From: CAWCDJ01 sp963794265
Lineage (GTDB): Bacteria > Acidobacteriota > Terriglobia > Bryobacterales > Bryobacteraceae
Direction: 5' to 3'
DNA: 64,000 nt
Assembly (NCBI GenBank): GCA_963794265.1
Contig: CAWCDJ010000006.1
Location: 18,958-82,957, forward strand
Shown here: positions 16,974-25,154 of the stretch, in pieces
How positions within the stretch are numbered: position 1 is the stretch's first letter
How the letters are laid out: the number at the start of each line of letters is the position of its first letter
Made by a program: the position numbers and the translations under genes
Notes under the pieces: model-generated
Database searches by the model: none
What the model saw: only the letters and a program-made list of their open reading frames with translations
What the model was told of the DNA's origin: nothing

Positions 16974-17140
16974 GGGAGGGGTGGCAGCCGCTACAAAAGG
17001 GCTACCAGCCGGGTGAGATCCATGGCCATCAGCCCGGCGCTGCGAGTGGGCCTCCATCACCACCACAAGGCGGCTCCGGTTTCCCCTCAAATCCTCCAGG
17101 CGGATCGCCGCCGCCGCCCCCAATCGACGAGAAGAGTTGA
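16919..17140 (+). CDS. Small Pro/Gly-rich protein with GWQP/GYQP repeats
   Basis: A 73-residue product read in another frame across the end of the DUF6338-like gene. ATG 16919 has 'aaggaggag'-type spacing ('aaggaaggagacacc'), a strong ribosome site that decides this start. The N-terminal half carries three copies of an aromatic-QP motif ('DGWQP', 'EGWQP', 'KGYQP'); the rest is Pro/Gly-rich and disordered. I recall similar GxQP-repeat mini-proteins beside DUF6338 genes, which supports a functional pair. No biochemical role is known to me. Confidence 0.6.
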   Translation: MPDDRELPQRDGWQPENLREGWQPLQKGYQPGEIHGHQPGAASGPPSPPQGGSGFPSNPPGGSPPPPPIDEKS

Positions 17141-17406
17141 CCGCTAAGGGCAAGCATTCTTTAATTTAGGGGCTGACAGCTCCACCACCCCGAATCCTGG
17201 CTTGCGGGGAGGCAAGTACCCCACAAATTGGCGTCGCGCACGTGGGCCGAAAGGCCACATTGCCGCAAACGCCCAAACCGTCGATTGGCCATGGCCTGGC
17301 ATTGAGGCGGCATCAGACCGGTGGTGGGCTCCCCGCTGACGAGCAGGGCAGCGTGCTGGCAATACCCAACTGGTTTCTTCTCGTCGGCGACCAATTGCCG
17401 GGCTCG

Positions 17407-18327
17407 CTATCGATTATCGACTTCCCATCTCCGAATCGCGGCACTTGTCCACTCTATGGTGTTGCCCAACGGGTTGCGTTCCTGCTCATACTCAATCAGC
17501 CTGTCGACAGTTGCTTCGTTGCCAAGAGATTTGAGGAGAAGATTGCGGCGCAACGCAAGATAGTCGGAAGATGCCGATTGCCGACTGCGTTCGGCAGAAG
17601 TACTTGTAGGATCCGAGTGCCCACACGGATCTTCTGGACGCGACTCCGACGGTCTCGGAGGGCAATCTCGTAGGGGCCGATCCTCAGTCGGCCAGCCCAG
17701 AGCCCAAACCAAGCCGAGGCCAGATGCCAGCACCAAACCCAAATCGGAGAGGAGTCTGTGCCAGTCCAACTCGGTAGCAGACTTGTAGTGTATAGTTCTG
17801 CGCTCTACCGCCTCGTGGTTCCTCCACTGGACTGCAAACATCTGCGCGATCTTTTTGGCTCGCAGAGCAGCTTTTATCTGCTCCGGCAGCTGAATGCGGC
17901 TCAAGCCACGGTCCAGAGAAGCCGGATCCGTACTTCCATAGAAGGCGTCCCATGCGTCAGCTTTTACGTGTCTCGAGACGTTCAGCGGGTCGAGGACCAC
18001 TTTGATATCTGGTTCACTGATGGTCAGATCCCGGGATGCAGGGCCGATTTCGGTTGCTCCGGGGCCGGGATCTTCGGCCCATGCCTTCGCAGATCCCTGA
18101 AACGCTTCGAACATCGAGGCCCTCCACCTTATCAGCGTGGTGGGCCGCCACTGGTTACCCGGAACGTCTGAACCCACCATCCTCCAACTCTGCTTCATAC
18201 AGGGCGGATACAGACAAATCAGCGCGACCACTGAGGCTGTCAGCCAGAGTGCGATCCGCTGTGAAGGCCGGAGTGCAGCGAGAAGATCTGCCAATCTGCC
18301 GTGTGGCATGCCATGCCGCGGAGGCAT
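17407..18327 (-). CDS. Hypothetical membrane protein
   Basis: About 306 residues if it starts at ATG 18327; ATG 18309 and a far-upstream start are alternatives, and none has a clear ribosome site. One membrane segment lies near the N-terminus ('IALWLTASVVALICLYPP') and another near residue 205 ('LGLVLASGLGLVWALGW'). Between them is a soluble, presumably periplasmic domain. The cytoplasmic tail ends with a helical motif ('VDRLIEYEQERNP' ... 'AAIRRWEVDNR') that occurs at the C-terminus of unrelated bacterial proteins. No function is assigned. It is convergent with the DUF6338 pair across a 266-base gap. Confidence 0.5.
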   Translation of the reverse strand: MPPRHGMPHGRLADLLAALRPSQRIALWLTASVVALICLYPPCMKQSWRMVGSDVPGNQWRPTTLIRWRASMFEAFQGSAKAWAEDPGPGATEIGPASRDLTISEPDIKVVLDPLNVSRHVKADAWDAFYGSTDPASLDRGLSRIQLPEQIKAALRAKKIAQMFAVQWRNHEAVERRTIHYKSATELDWHRLLSDLGLVLASGLGLVWALGWPTEDRPLRDCPPRPSESRPEDPCGHSDPTSTSAERSRQSASSDYLALRRNLLLKSLGNEATVDRLIEYEQERNPLGNTIEWTSAAIRRWEVDNR

Positions 18328-18772
18328 GGCAGAATGGTAGCGCCGCTCGCTTACAGAGGCAACGCCCTGCTGCGCGCAACTGCACGGCTCTCTCACCCAC
18401 CCACCAGATCGCCGAGCAGTGTAGGATCCATGTTTTCACCGGACGCAAGCTCAGACAGTGGTGCGTCAGTTGGCCGTATCACGCCTATGCGCTGATGTGG
18501 TCGAGGGCCGGCGACCGCGAGCCGGTAGCGGCGCGCGTGATGCTCACGCCGACGGCCCGCATACTGGTGATCGATCGGGCGACGGCCACGGGGTACGCGC
18601 GTGGACTCCACGACCGCTTCTTGAATAACCGGAGTGCGTGCGACGCGGATACCGCCGGCGCCATGGCCGCGATGCTGGCCGGTGGGCGGTATCCGAGTCG
18701 AGACCGTGCTCAGCAGGACCACATCCACGAGTCGCGACCAAAGCTCAGGTCGACGGTTTTCTTCGTCGCTGA
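18328..18772. other. Gene-free stretch
   Basis: I find no gene here that I can support. Open frames on both strands lack ribosome sites and plausible protein composition. The stretch contains one copy of a palindromic repeat at 18597-18636, described separately. Confidence 0.5.
18597..18636. repeat. REP-like palindromic repeat, copy 1
   Basis: The core CGTGGACTCCACG (18599-18611) is a perfect 6-1-6 palindrome followed by 'accgcttct'. A near-identical 40-base unit occurs at 19817-19856. The two copies flank the orphan gene at 18773-19621. Confidence 0.5.
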
Positions 18773-19621
18773 TTAAATTAGCTGCCCTCGATCTCCCTTG
18801 GCCTTTCTTTCGGCCTCTGCGCGGACGGCCTCCCAGATTCCGAGTTCCTTTGCGCGCCTCACCAGTGCATTGTACTCTGACTGCTTCTTTTGTTGATGGC
18901 GGGTGTTCTGGGATTGCAGCCCATGTGCCACGCAATATCCAACAACGGCGTTATCGAGGATTTTCGTTGGGCTTGACATCCAGCCTTCGCATACAAAGCG
19001 ACTTGGCGTGACCGTCCTGGCGGTTTCGGCAAGAGCGGAGAAGATGACCTCGAAGCAGTCCCGCGGGTTGTACTGGAACTCCGGATTGTGCCAACCGAAG
19101 AACGTCTGCGTGTACTCCCGGTCGATCGGAAAGACCAGAGCTGGGAGTACGTGGTGCAAGGCCTTACTGCCACTCACCAGCCGGTTTTTGACGGGCTGCC
19201 CATGTTTGGTGACTAGGCAAATTGAGTCGAGCAGCCGCCACAATATAGACGCTACTCTACGTACATCGAGTGCGCGATCCTCGATCTGAGCTTGCCCCAG
19301 TTCGGCGAGGCTCGGTGCGAGCTTTCGGAGTTCTGCGCGAAAAACTTCGGTTGGCACCAGGTCGGCACCGCGAGTTCCAACTCCCCACTCCCTCAGCACA
19401 TCTCGGACAGCATCAGCGAATTCCGAGTCACTAACGGCCTCTGCAGCCGATGCGAAGGCCGCACGCCGCTTTAGCGCTCTCAAATGAGCCCTAAGCTGTG
19501 ACGATGAGAAGGGGCCTCGAACTATGAAGACGTCGACGTACTCGGCGAAGGAAGCAGCCAGATCCTGGACGCGTGCCTCCAGGACAGGCTTCGCTAGCGG
19601 CAACTCACTCCAACTAGGCAT
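18773..19621 (-). CDS. Orphan hypothetical protein
   Basis: A 282-residue soluble protein from ATG 19621. The central block 'LVSGSKALHHVLPALVFPIDREYTQTFFGW' (quoted in parts: 'SGSKALHHVLPALV', 'PIDREYTQTFFGW') looks conserved and resembles a family of uncharacterised bacterial proteins I cannot name. The C-terminal helix is very charged. It stands alone between two REP-like palindromes and near tRNA-Phe, consistent with acquired cargo. No domain with a known function is visible. Confidence 0.5.
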   Translation of the reverse strand: MPSWSELPLAKPVLEARVQDLAASFAEYVDVFIVRGPFSSSQLRAHLRALKRRAAFASAAEAVSDSEFADAVRDVLREWGVGTRGADLVPTEVFRAELRKLAPSLAELGQAQIEDRALDVRRVASILWRLLDSICLVTKHGQPVKNRLVSGSKALHHVLPALVFPIDREYTQTFFGWHNPEFQYNPRDCFEVIFSALAETARTVTPSRFVCEGWMSSPTKILDNAVVGYCVAHGLQSQNTRHQQKKQSEYNALVRRAKELGIWEAVRAEAERKAKGDRGQLI

Positions 19622-19816
19622 ATCGCCATGCTACGCCAGAGATCTATGCCGTGCACGCCACGCTCGTCTGTGCCAGATGAAGGCATTTAACTGCGTCGCG
19701 CCCGCTGCTCTGATTTCGCCCCGGATTTCCGCAAGGCCGTTCAGCTGCGATGTCCTCATCAAGCCGGCGCCAGGAGGCTCTGGCGGCGGGGGCGATGCTC
19801 CCACGGCCGCGCGCTA

Positions 19817-19856
19817 GCGCGTGGGCTCCACGACCGCTTCTCCAAGCACCGGACTG
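19817..19856. repeat. REP-like palindromic repeat, copy 2
   Basis: CGTGGGCTCCACG (19819-19831) differs from copy 1 by one base in the palindrome and shares the flanking 'accgcttct' and 'accgga'. It lies in the gene-free stretch 19622-20171, in the same orientation as copy 1. Confidence 0.5.
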
Positions 19857-20050
19857 GTCCAGGCCGCCCGATCGGCCATAACAGGGCAAATTTCCACGCC
19901 GCCACTGTCGCCACGATTCCACGCGCATATATAGGGAGATCGTGATTTTTGTTGTCAACGAAAATCGCAAAAATGCCGGGCGACCGTGCGCGTGCGCGAA
20001 GCACGTGGGATACCAGATTGATTGGATAGCTATCCACGTGGACTCCGCCG

Positions 20051-20120
20051 AATCAAGGCTGCGCTCCTGGAGTCCAAATGGAGTCCAAGTTTTGGTGCGT
20101 TGCCGACACCAGCCTTGATT
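20051..20120. repeat. Inverted repeat beside tRNA-Phe, within a gene-free stretch
   Basis: AATCAAGGCTG (20051-20061) and CAGCCTTGATT (20110-20120) are perfect 11-base inverted arms. Between and beside them are 'ggagtccaa' copies (about 20069-20088) and their reverse complement 'ttggactcc' (about 20124-20132). The gap 19622-20171 holds no supported gene. The position 50 bases from a tRNA gene suggests recombination or attachment-site remnants. Confidence 0.45.
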
Positions 20121-20171
20121 TCTTGGACTCCACGTTCATGCGTGAAAGTCTTGTGTTATGTAGAGGATATG

Positions 20172-20247
20172 TGGTGGCCAGGGACGGAATCGAACCGCCG
20201 ACGCCAGCCTTTTCAGGGCTGCGCTCTACCAGCTGAGCTACCTGGCC
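20172..20247 (-). tRNA. tRNA-Phe(GAA)
   Basis: A 76-base cloverleaf on the minus strand. The acceptor GGCCAGG pairs with CCTGGCC, the D-arm is 'TAGCTCAGCTGGTAGAG', the anticodon stem-loop CAGCC-CTGAAAA-GGCTG has anticodon GAA, and the T-arm is 'CGGCGGTTCGATTCCGTC'. The discriminator A and CCA end are encoded. All stems pair well, so it should be functional. Confidence 0.95.
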
Positions 20248-20273
20248 GGGGAAACTTTAGTGTACCAGCGGGG

Positions 20274-21791
20274 TTACGCTTTCTGCAACGCCGCCAAGGC
20301 TTCGCCGGTCGACTTCTCGACCTCGGCGTGAAGACTGTTGCCGTGCGCGTCCATCGTCACGATCGCGGCGAAGTTGTTCACCTTCAGGTGCCACATCGCT
20401 TCGGGTATTCCGAATTCCAGCAGGTGCACACCCAAAACCTGCTCGACCGTGCGCGCGTAATATTGCGCGGCGCCTCCGATGCCGTTCAGGTACACCGCGC
20501 CGCACTCCTTCAGCGCGGCCAGGGTCTTCGGACCCATCCCGCCTTTGCCAATCACGGCGCGCACACCGTAGCGCTTGATCACGTCGGCCTGGTAGGGTTC
20601 CTCGCGGATGCTCGTCGTCGGACCGGCGGCCTTCACACTCCAGCGCTCTCCTTCTTTCAGCATCACGGGGCCGCAGTGATACAGCGCGGCTCCGTTCAGA
20701 TCCACCGGAGGCGGGTTCTTCATGAGGTGCGAATGGACGTTGTCGCGGCCGGTGAACATTTCGCCGCTGATCAGCACTACGTCGCCCACCTTGAGCGCGC
20801 GCATCTGCGCTTCGGTCAACGGCGGCGTCAGCACGACTTCGCGGCCGGTCAGCGGGAAGCCCTCGCCGCGCGCCATGCGCTCGACGGGACGCGCCGGGTC
20901 GCGATAGATCCAATTCGTAATCGCGCCGGTCGCTGCGTCCAGACGCACGCCGAGGCGGCGGAACGCCCAGCATTCATAAGCCACGGAGACGAAGAAACAT
21001 GCGGGCAGACGGTTGGCGGCGCCGATTTTGCAGCCGATCAACGAGGTCTTACCGCCGAAACCCATCGCGCCCACACCCAGGCGGTTTGCCTCTTCCATGA
21101 TCTCGGTTTCGAGGTCTGCGAGTACCGGGTCGGGGTTCACGTCGTCGAGCGTCCGAAGGAACTGGCTCTTGGCGAGGTCGTAACCGTGCGCGCGGTCGCT
21201 GCCGATGCACACGCCCAGGGCGCCCGGCGCGCATCCCTGTCCCTGGGCCTGCCACACCGCGTGCAGGATGCACTTACGCACCCCTTCCAGGTTGCGATCG
21301 GCGCGGCCCAGGTGGTCGAGATTGCAGGGCACCGAGTACTGAATGTTCTTGTTTTCGCAGCCGCCGCCCTTCAGGATCAGGCAAATTTCCACTTCGTTCT
21401 CTTCCCACTGCTCGAAGTGGATCACCGGGGTCTCTTCGCCCAGGTTGTTGCCGCTATTCTTGCCGGTGATCGAGTCCACCGAGTTCGGGCGCAGCTTACC
21501 CCGGCGCGTGGCCTCCGCGACCGCCGCGAGGATGGCCTTGCGGATGCGGATCTGGTTGACGCCTACCGGGGTGTGGACGAAGAAGGTCGGCATGCCGGTG
21601 TCCTGGCAGATGGGGCCTTCATCGTCGTTCGCCATATCGACGTTAGAGAGAATGATGTCGAGCGCCTGCGAGGACTGCGTCCCCGGCGTTTCGGATGCGG
21701 CGGCGAGCGACATCGCGGCGCGCACATCGGGCGGGAGATTGGTGGAGGTCTGAGTGATCAGTTCCAGAAGGCTGCCGGCGAGAAATTCCAT
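20274..21791 (-). CDS. fumA: Fumarate hydratase class I (iron-sulfur, fused alpha/beta)
   Basis: A 505-residue product from ATG 21791. The alpha domain has 'EGPICQDTGMP' with Cys62 as a probable [4Fe-4S] ligand and 'GCAPGALGVCIGSDR'. The beta domain has 'LISGEMFTGRDNVHSHLM', 'GPTTSIREEPYQADVI' and 'AVIGKGGMGPKTLAAL'. Length and domain order fit the single-chain class I enzymes (FumA/B-like), which interconvert fumarate and malate in the TCA cycle in the cytoplasm and are oxygen-sensitive. It is followed on the same strand by an HlyD-type adaptor gene but ends just before tRNA-Phe. There is no sign of truncation. Confidence 0.93.
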   Translation of the reverse strand: MEFLAGSLLELITQTSTNLPPDVRAAMSLAAASETPGTQSSQALDIILSNVDMANDDEGPICQDTGMPTFFVHTPVGVNQIRIRKAILAAVAEATRRGKLRPNSVDSITGKNSGNNLGEETPVIHFEQWEENEVEICLILKGGGCENKNIQYSVPCNLDHLGRADRNLEGVRKCILHAVWQAQGQGCAPGALGVCIGSDRAHGYDLAKSQFLRTLDDVNPDPVLADLETEIMEEANRLGVGAMGFGGKTSLIGCKIGAANRLPACFFVSVAYECWAFRRLGVRLDAATGAITNWIYRDPARPVERMARGEGFPLTGREVVLTPPLTEAQMRALKVGDVVLISGEMFTGRDNVHSHLMKNPPPVDLNGAALYHCGPVMLKEGERWSVKAAGPTTSIREEPYQADVIKRYGVRAVIGKGGMGPKTLAALKECGAVYLNGIGGAAQYYARTVEQVLGVHLLEFGIPEAMWHLKVNNFAAIVTMDAHGNSLHAEVEKSTGEALAALQKA

Positions 21792-21835
21792 AAATGTGTC
21801 CGAAATGTTATTTTAACAGCCCATGGCCCGCTTCC

Positions 21836-22840
21836 TCACGGTCGCGGCTCTGTGTCCAGTCTCAGCCGAACATCCGCGCGCATGCCGGGGCGGATGGCTT
21901 GCGTGGTGCTCGTGAACTCCACGATCACCCGGTTGCCCTGGATCTCCTTGACCTGGCCGGGAATCCCGGCGCTCTGGAGATCGAGTACGAATACCGCCGC
22001 CTGGCCGCCGGGGTGAAGCCGCTTCAGCACCGCCGGGTCGGGGTCGAGCGGGACTTCGAGCGCGTACAGGTCGGTCGCGATCTGAAACATCTCGCCGCCC
22101 GCTTCCTGGGCCGGCTTGCCGACTTCGCCTTTCCGTCCCACCACCGTCCCGTCCACCGGGGAGCGCACTTCGGCGTTGGCGAAATCGCCTTCGGCGTCCT
22201 GCAGTTCCAGGTTACGTTTCGCCAGCGCCGTCTTCGCACCAGCCAACTGGTCGAGCGCGGCTTGAACGGTCTCGCGCGCGCTCCGGGCCGCCTTGTCCAT
22301 CACCTCCAACTCGGTGACGGCCGCCTGGTAGTCCTTCCGGGCTTTATCGAAGACGATCAGGGGGGTGGCGCCGGCATTGTGCAGCGTCGTCTGGCGATCG
22401 AAGACGGACTTGGCCCGCTCCATCTGCAGGCGCGCGTGCTGCGCTTCGGCATCGGCGCGCGAAGCTTCGAGCCGCGCGGAGTTGACCTGAGTCTCGTAGT
22501 TGCTGACCTGCTCCTGGGCGTGTTCGGCGGCCGCAGTCGCGGCTTCACGATTGCTTTCGAGGCCGGCAGACCCGACCCGTGCCAGCACCTGGCCCTGAAA
22601 AACATCCTCGCCGGAATCCGCCAGAAAGGCTTCGATGTTGCCTTCGACGCCCGCGCCGACGGTCACGATGTGCTGCGGCCGGATGGCGCCGTTGAGGGTG
22701 ACATCGGAAGCGGCGGCCACCGCCGCGGCCGGGTTTCGATTGGGAGCGGGCGGCGCGGGACGGCGCCGCGTCGAAAGAACCCCTCCGGTAATTCCGGCCG
22801 CGACCGCCAGAACCGAGATCAGGACCCAACGGCCGCGCAT
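21836..22840 (-). CDS. HlyD/RND-type periplasmic adaptor (membrane fusion protein)
   Basis: A 334-residue product. The N-terminal membrane anchor is 'WVLISVLAVAAGITGG'. A first lipoyl half follows ('GVEGNIEAFLADSGEDVFQGQVLARV'; the key residues span about 65-90), then a long alpha-hairpin of about 110 residues with Ala/Glu-rich heptads, then the second lipoyl half ('VRSPVDGTVVGRKGEVGKP') and a beta-barrel ('AVFVLDLQ...IPGQVKEI'). Such proteins link an inner-membrane exporter to an outer-membrane channel. No cognate pump gene is in the neighbourhood, so it may work with a partner elsewhere. Confidence 0.85.
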   Translation of the reverse strand: MRGRWVLISVLAVAAGITGGVLSTRRRPAPPAPNRNPAAAVAAASDVTLNGAIRPQHIVTVGAGVEGNIEAFLADSGEDVFQGQVLARVGSAGLESNREAATAAAEHAQEQVSNYETQVNSARLEASRADAEAQHARLQMERAKSVFDRQTTLHNAGATPLIVFDKARKDYQAAVTELEVMDKAARSARETVQAALDQLAGAKTALAKRNLELQDAEGDFANAEVRSPVDGTVVGRKGEVGKPAQEAGGEMFQIATDLYALEVPLDPDPAVLKRLHPGGQAAVFVLDLQSAGIPGQVKEIQGNRVIVEFTSTTQAIRPGMRADVRLRLDTEPRP

Positions 22841-22846
22841 CGGAAC

Positions 22847-23815
22847 CTACCGGTTGTATTTCGGCGTGACGCCGCGCAGGTTCTGCCAGACGCGGTCGCA
22901 GGCGGCGACGGTTTCGGCGTCGAGCGGAGCCTTCTCAAAGACATCCAGGTTCTGTTCCAGTTGCGCAATCTTCGAGGCGCCGAGGATCACGCAATCGGCC
23001 GCGGTGTGGAACAGCAGCCAGTTGAGAGCCATGTCGATCACCGACCGGCCGGCCTTCTGCGCGATGCCCTGCAACTCGTCCACCGCATCGAAATACGCCG
23101 GATGCCAGTAGCGGTCGAGGTACATCTGGTTGGCGTCGAAGCGCGTGCCGGGGAGCGGCCGCTCGCGGTTCTGCTTCCCGGTGAGCAAGCCGCCGGCAAG
23201 CGGGTTGTAGACGATCATGGAGACGCCCAGCTGTTGGCAGCACGGGATGTATTCCTGCTCGATGCCGCGCGCCAGCAGGTTGTACATGGGCTGCGAGACG
23301 TAGGGGGCGGGGAAGCCCTTGGTTTCCGAAATCCAGAGCGCCCGTGTGACCTGCCACGCAGCGAAATTCGATGTCCCGGCGTAGCGCACCTTGCCGGCTT
23401 TGACGGCCTGGTGCATGGCTTCGAGGCTCTCTTCGAGCGGAGCCTCGTAATCCGGCAGGTGGAAATAGTAAACGTCCAGGTACTCGGTCTGCAACCGGCC
23501 CAGCGTGGCGTCGAGGTTCGCCAGAATCGACTTGCGGGAAAGCGGCGATGCATCGGGCTGCTCGCCGGTCTTCATGCCGACCTTGCTCGCCAGAATCAGG
23601 CCGTTGCGGCGGCCCTTCAGTATGTTGCCGAGGATCACCTCGGACTGACCTTTGTTATAGGCGTTCGCCGTGTCGAAGAAGTTGATGCCGCGGTCGATGC
23701 AGATGTCGATCATGCGCGCGGCGGTCGGTTCGTCGGTCTGGCCTCCGAAGGTCATGGCGCCGAAGCATGCCCGGGAGACCGTGAGATCGGTGTGGGGAAG
23801 TGTGCGGCTTTGCAT
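22847..23815 (-). CDS. Aldo/keto reductase
   Basis: A 322-residue product. I start at ATG 23815 ('MQSRTLPHTDLTVSR'), where the family alignment begins, and not at the longer open frame upstream. The TIM-barrel NAD(P)H-dependent family is shown by 'GINFFDTANAYNKGQSE' (catalytic Asp/Tyr), 'LILASKVG' (Lys), 'VYYFHLPDYEAP' (His region), 'GTSNFAAWQV' and 'CVILGASKIAQLEQN'. It resembles the YajO/Tas-like branch reducing aldehydes or ketones; the substrate is unknown. It ends 6 bases before the HlyD gene start, so the two are likely co-transcribed. Confidence 0.9.
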   Translation of the reverse strand: MQSRTLPHTDLTVSRACFGAMTFGGQTDEPTAARMIDICIDRGINFFDTANAYNKGQSEVILGNILKGRRNGLILASKVGMKTGEQPDASPLSRKSILANLDATLGRLQTEYLDVYYFHLPDYEAPLEESLEAMHQAVKAGKVRYAGTSNFAAWQVTRALWISETKGFPAPYVSQPMYNLLARGIEQEYIPCCQQLGVSMIVYNPLAGGLLTGKQNRERPLPGTRFDANQMYLDRYWHPAYFDAVDELQGIAQKAGRSVIDMALNWLLFHTAADCVILGASKIAQLEQNLDVFEKAPLDAETVAACDRVWQNLRGVTPKYNR

Positions 23816-23840
23816 GGAAACCGCTATCTTATCGCACCGC

Positions 23841-25154
23841 TCACAGCGCGACGACGTGGGCCGGTGGAATGAGCCGGGCCTGGCGCGCCGCGGCTTCGAG
23901 TTCGTCGCGGAAGCGGGGGTCGGCAATGCGGATCAGGGCCTCGGCGCGCTGGCGCAGATTCTTGCCGTGCAGGTAGGCAACCCCGTGTTCGGTAATGACG
24001 TAATGGACGTCGCCGCGCGAGGTGACGACGCCGGCGCCCTGCCTCAGGTGCGGGACGATGCGCGAAAGGGTTCCGCTCTTCGCGGTGGAGGGCAGGGTAA
24101 TGATGGGCAGGCCGCCTTTGGCGCGCGCGGCGCCGCGGAGGAAATCCACTTGGCCGCCGATGCCGCTGTAGGGAGTGTGGCCCATGGAATCGGCGCAGAC
24201 CTGCCCGGTGAGATCCACCTCGATGGCCGAATTCAACGCCACCATGCGATCGTTCTGGGCGATGACGAACGGGTCGTTGGCGTACGCCGTGCGGTGGAAT
24301 TCGAACATGGGGTTGTTGTCGATGAAGTCGAACAGAATTTTCGTGCCGAGCACGAAGCCGGCGATTACCTTGCGCGGGTGAATGGTCTTCCGCTCGTTAT
24401 TGATCACGCCGGCCTTGATGAGTTCGACCACGCAATCGGGAACCATTTCGGAGTGGATGCCCAGGTCCTTGTGATTCTTCAAAAAGCCGAGCACGGCCTC
24501 GGGGATTCCGCCGATGCCGGTCTGGATGGTGGCGCCATCGGGGATGAGCGGTGCGACGTGTCGCGCGATGGCGCGATGCAGGTCCGTGACCGCCTGCTTG
24601 GGGTATTCGGAGAGCGGATGGGAGGTCTCGATGAAGGCATCGACCCGGTTCACGTGGAGGAAGGCGTCGCCCAGTGTGCGGGGCATGCGGTCGTTGATCT
24701 CGACGATCACGTGCTTCGCGCACTGCGCGGCGGTGAGGGAGGCGTCGATGCTGGGGCCGAGGCTCATGTAGCCGTAGGCATCGGGAGGCGTGCACTGGAG
24801 CAGGCAGACGTCGATGGGGAGGTCGCCGGAAATGAAGAGGCTTTCGATCTCGCTGAGGAAGATGGGGGTGTAATCGGCGCGGCCTTCCTGCACCGCAGTC
24901 CGGACATTGCCGCCGATAAAGAGCGCGTTGTGGCGGAAGTGCCCCTCATACTCGGGCAGGCTGTAATCGGCAATCCCCATGGTGGCCATGTGGAGCACCG
25001 TCACGTCGCGAAATTCGGGGCCGCGGCGGGTCAGGGCCTGGACCAGTTCCACCGGCTCCGCGCAGCCGTTGTGGATGTAGACGGTCATGCCGGAGCGGAC
25101 TACCGAAAGCGCCTCATCGGCGGTGGTGATGTGGGCGCGATAGTTGCCGTTCAC
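23841..25154 (-). CDS. Acetyl-CoA hydrolase/transferase family protein (CoA-transferase)
   Basis: A 437-residue product. I start at GTG 25154, which overlaps the upstream gene's TGA (GTGA). Family features are 'VYIHNGCAEPVELVQAL' at the N-terminus, 'YGYMSLGPSIDAS', 'IQTGIGGIPEAVL', 'LGIHSEMVPDCVVELI' (containing the catalytic Glu region) and 'YSGIGGQVDFLRGA'. The layout resembles 4-hydroxybutyrate or succinyl-CoA:acetate CoA-transferases, which move CoA between carboxylic acids via a glutamyl-CoA intermediate. It is the last gene of a coupled three-gene operon with a cyclic-nucleotide-binding protein and an alanine-dehydrogenase-like enzyme. Confidence 0.88.
   Translation of the reverse strand: MNGNYRAHITTADEALSVVRSGMTVYIHNGCAEPVELVQALTRRGPEFRDVTVLHMATMGIADYSLPEYEGHFRHNALFIGGNVRTAVQEGRADYTPIFLSEIESLFISGDLPIDVCLLQCTPPDAYGYMSLGPSIDASLTAAQCAKHVIVEINDRMPRTLGDAFLHVNRVDAFIETSHPLSEYPKQAVTDLHRAIARHVAPLIPDGATIQTGIGGIPEAVLGFLKNHKDLGIHSEMVPDCVVELIKAGVINNERKTIHPRKVIAGFVLGTKILFDFIDNNPMFEFHRTAYANDPFVIAQNDRMVALNSAIEVDLTGQVCADSMGHTPYSGIGGQVDFLRGAARAKGGLPIITLPSTAKSGTLSRIVPHLRQGAGVVTSRGDVHYVITEHGVAYLHGKNLRQRAEALIRIADPRFRDELEAAARQARLIPPAHVVAL

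Noticed and set aside
18315..18365. tRNA-like D-arm and anticodon-like sequence ('ggcagaatggtagcgcc')
   Set aside because: No T-arm consensus or acceptor partner follows, so no cloverleaf can be built.
18393..18935. A 180-codon minus-strand frame between two orphan genes
   Set aside because: It overlaps the better-supported gene at 18773-19621, has Arg-rich random composition and no start signal.
20022..23872. Two long plus-strand open frames (664 and 692 codons) opposite fumarase, HlyD and aldo/keto reductase genes
   Set aside because: The minus-strand genes have unmistakable family motifs, and the plus-strand products lack any recognisable fold or ribosome site.
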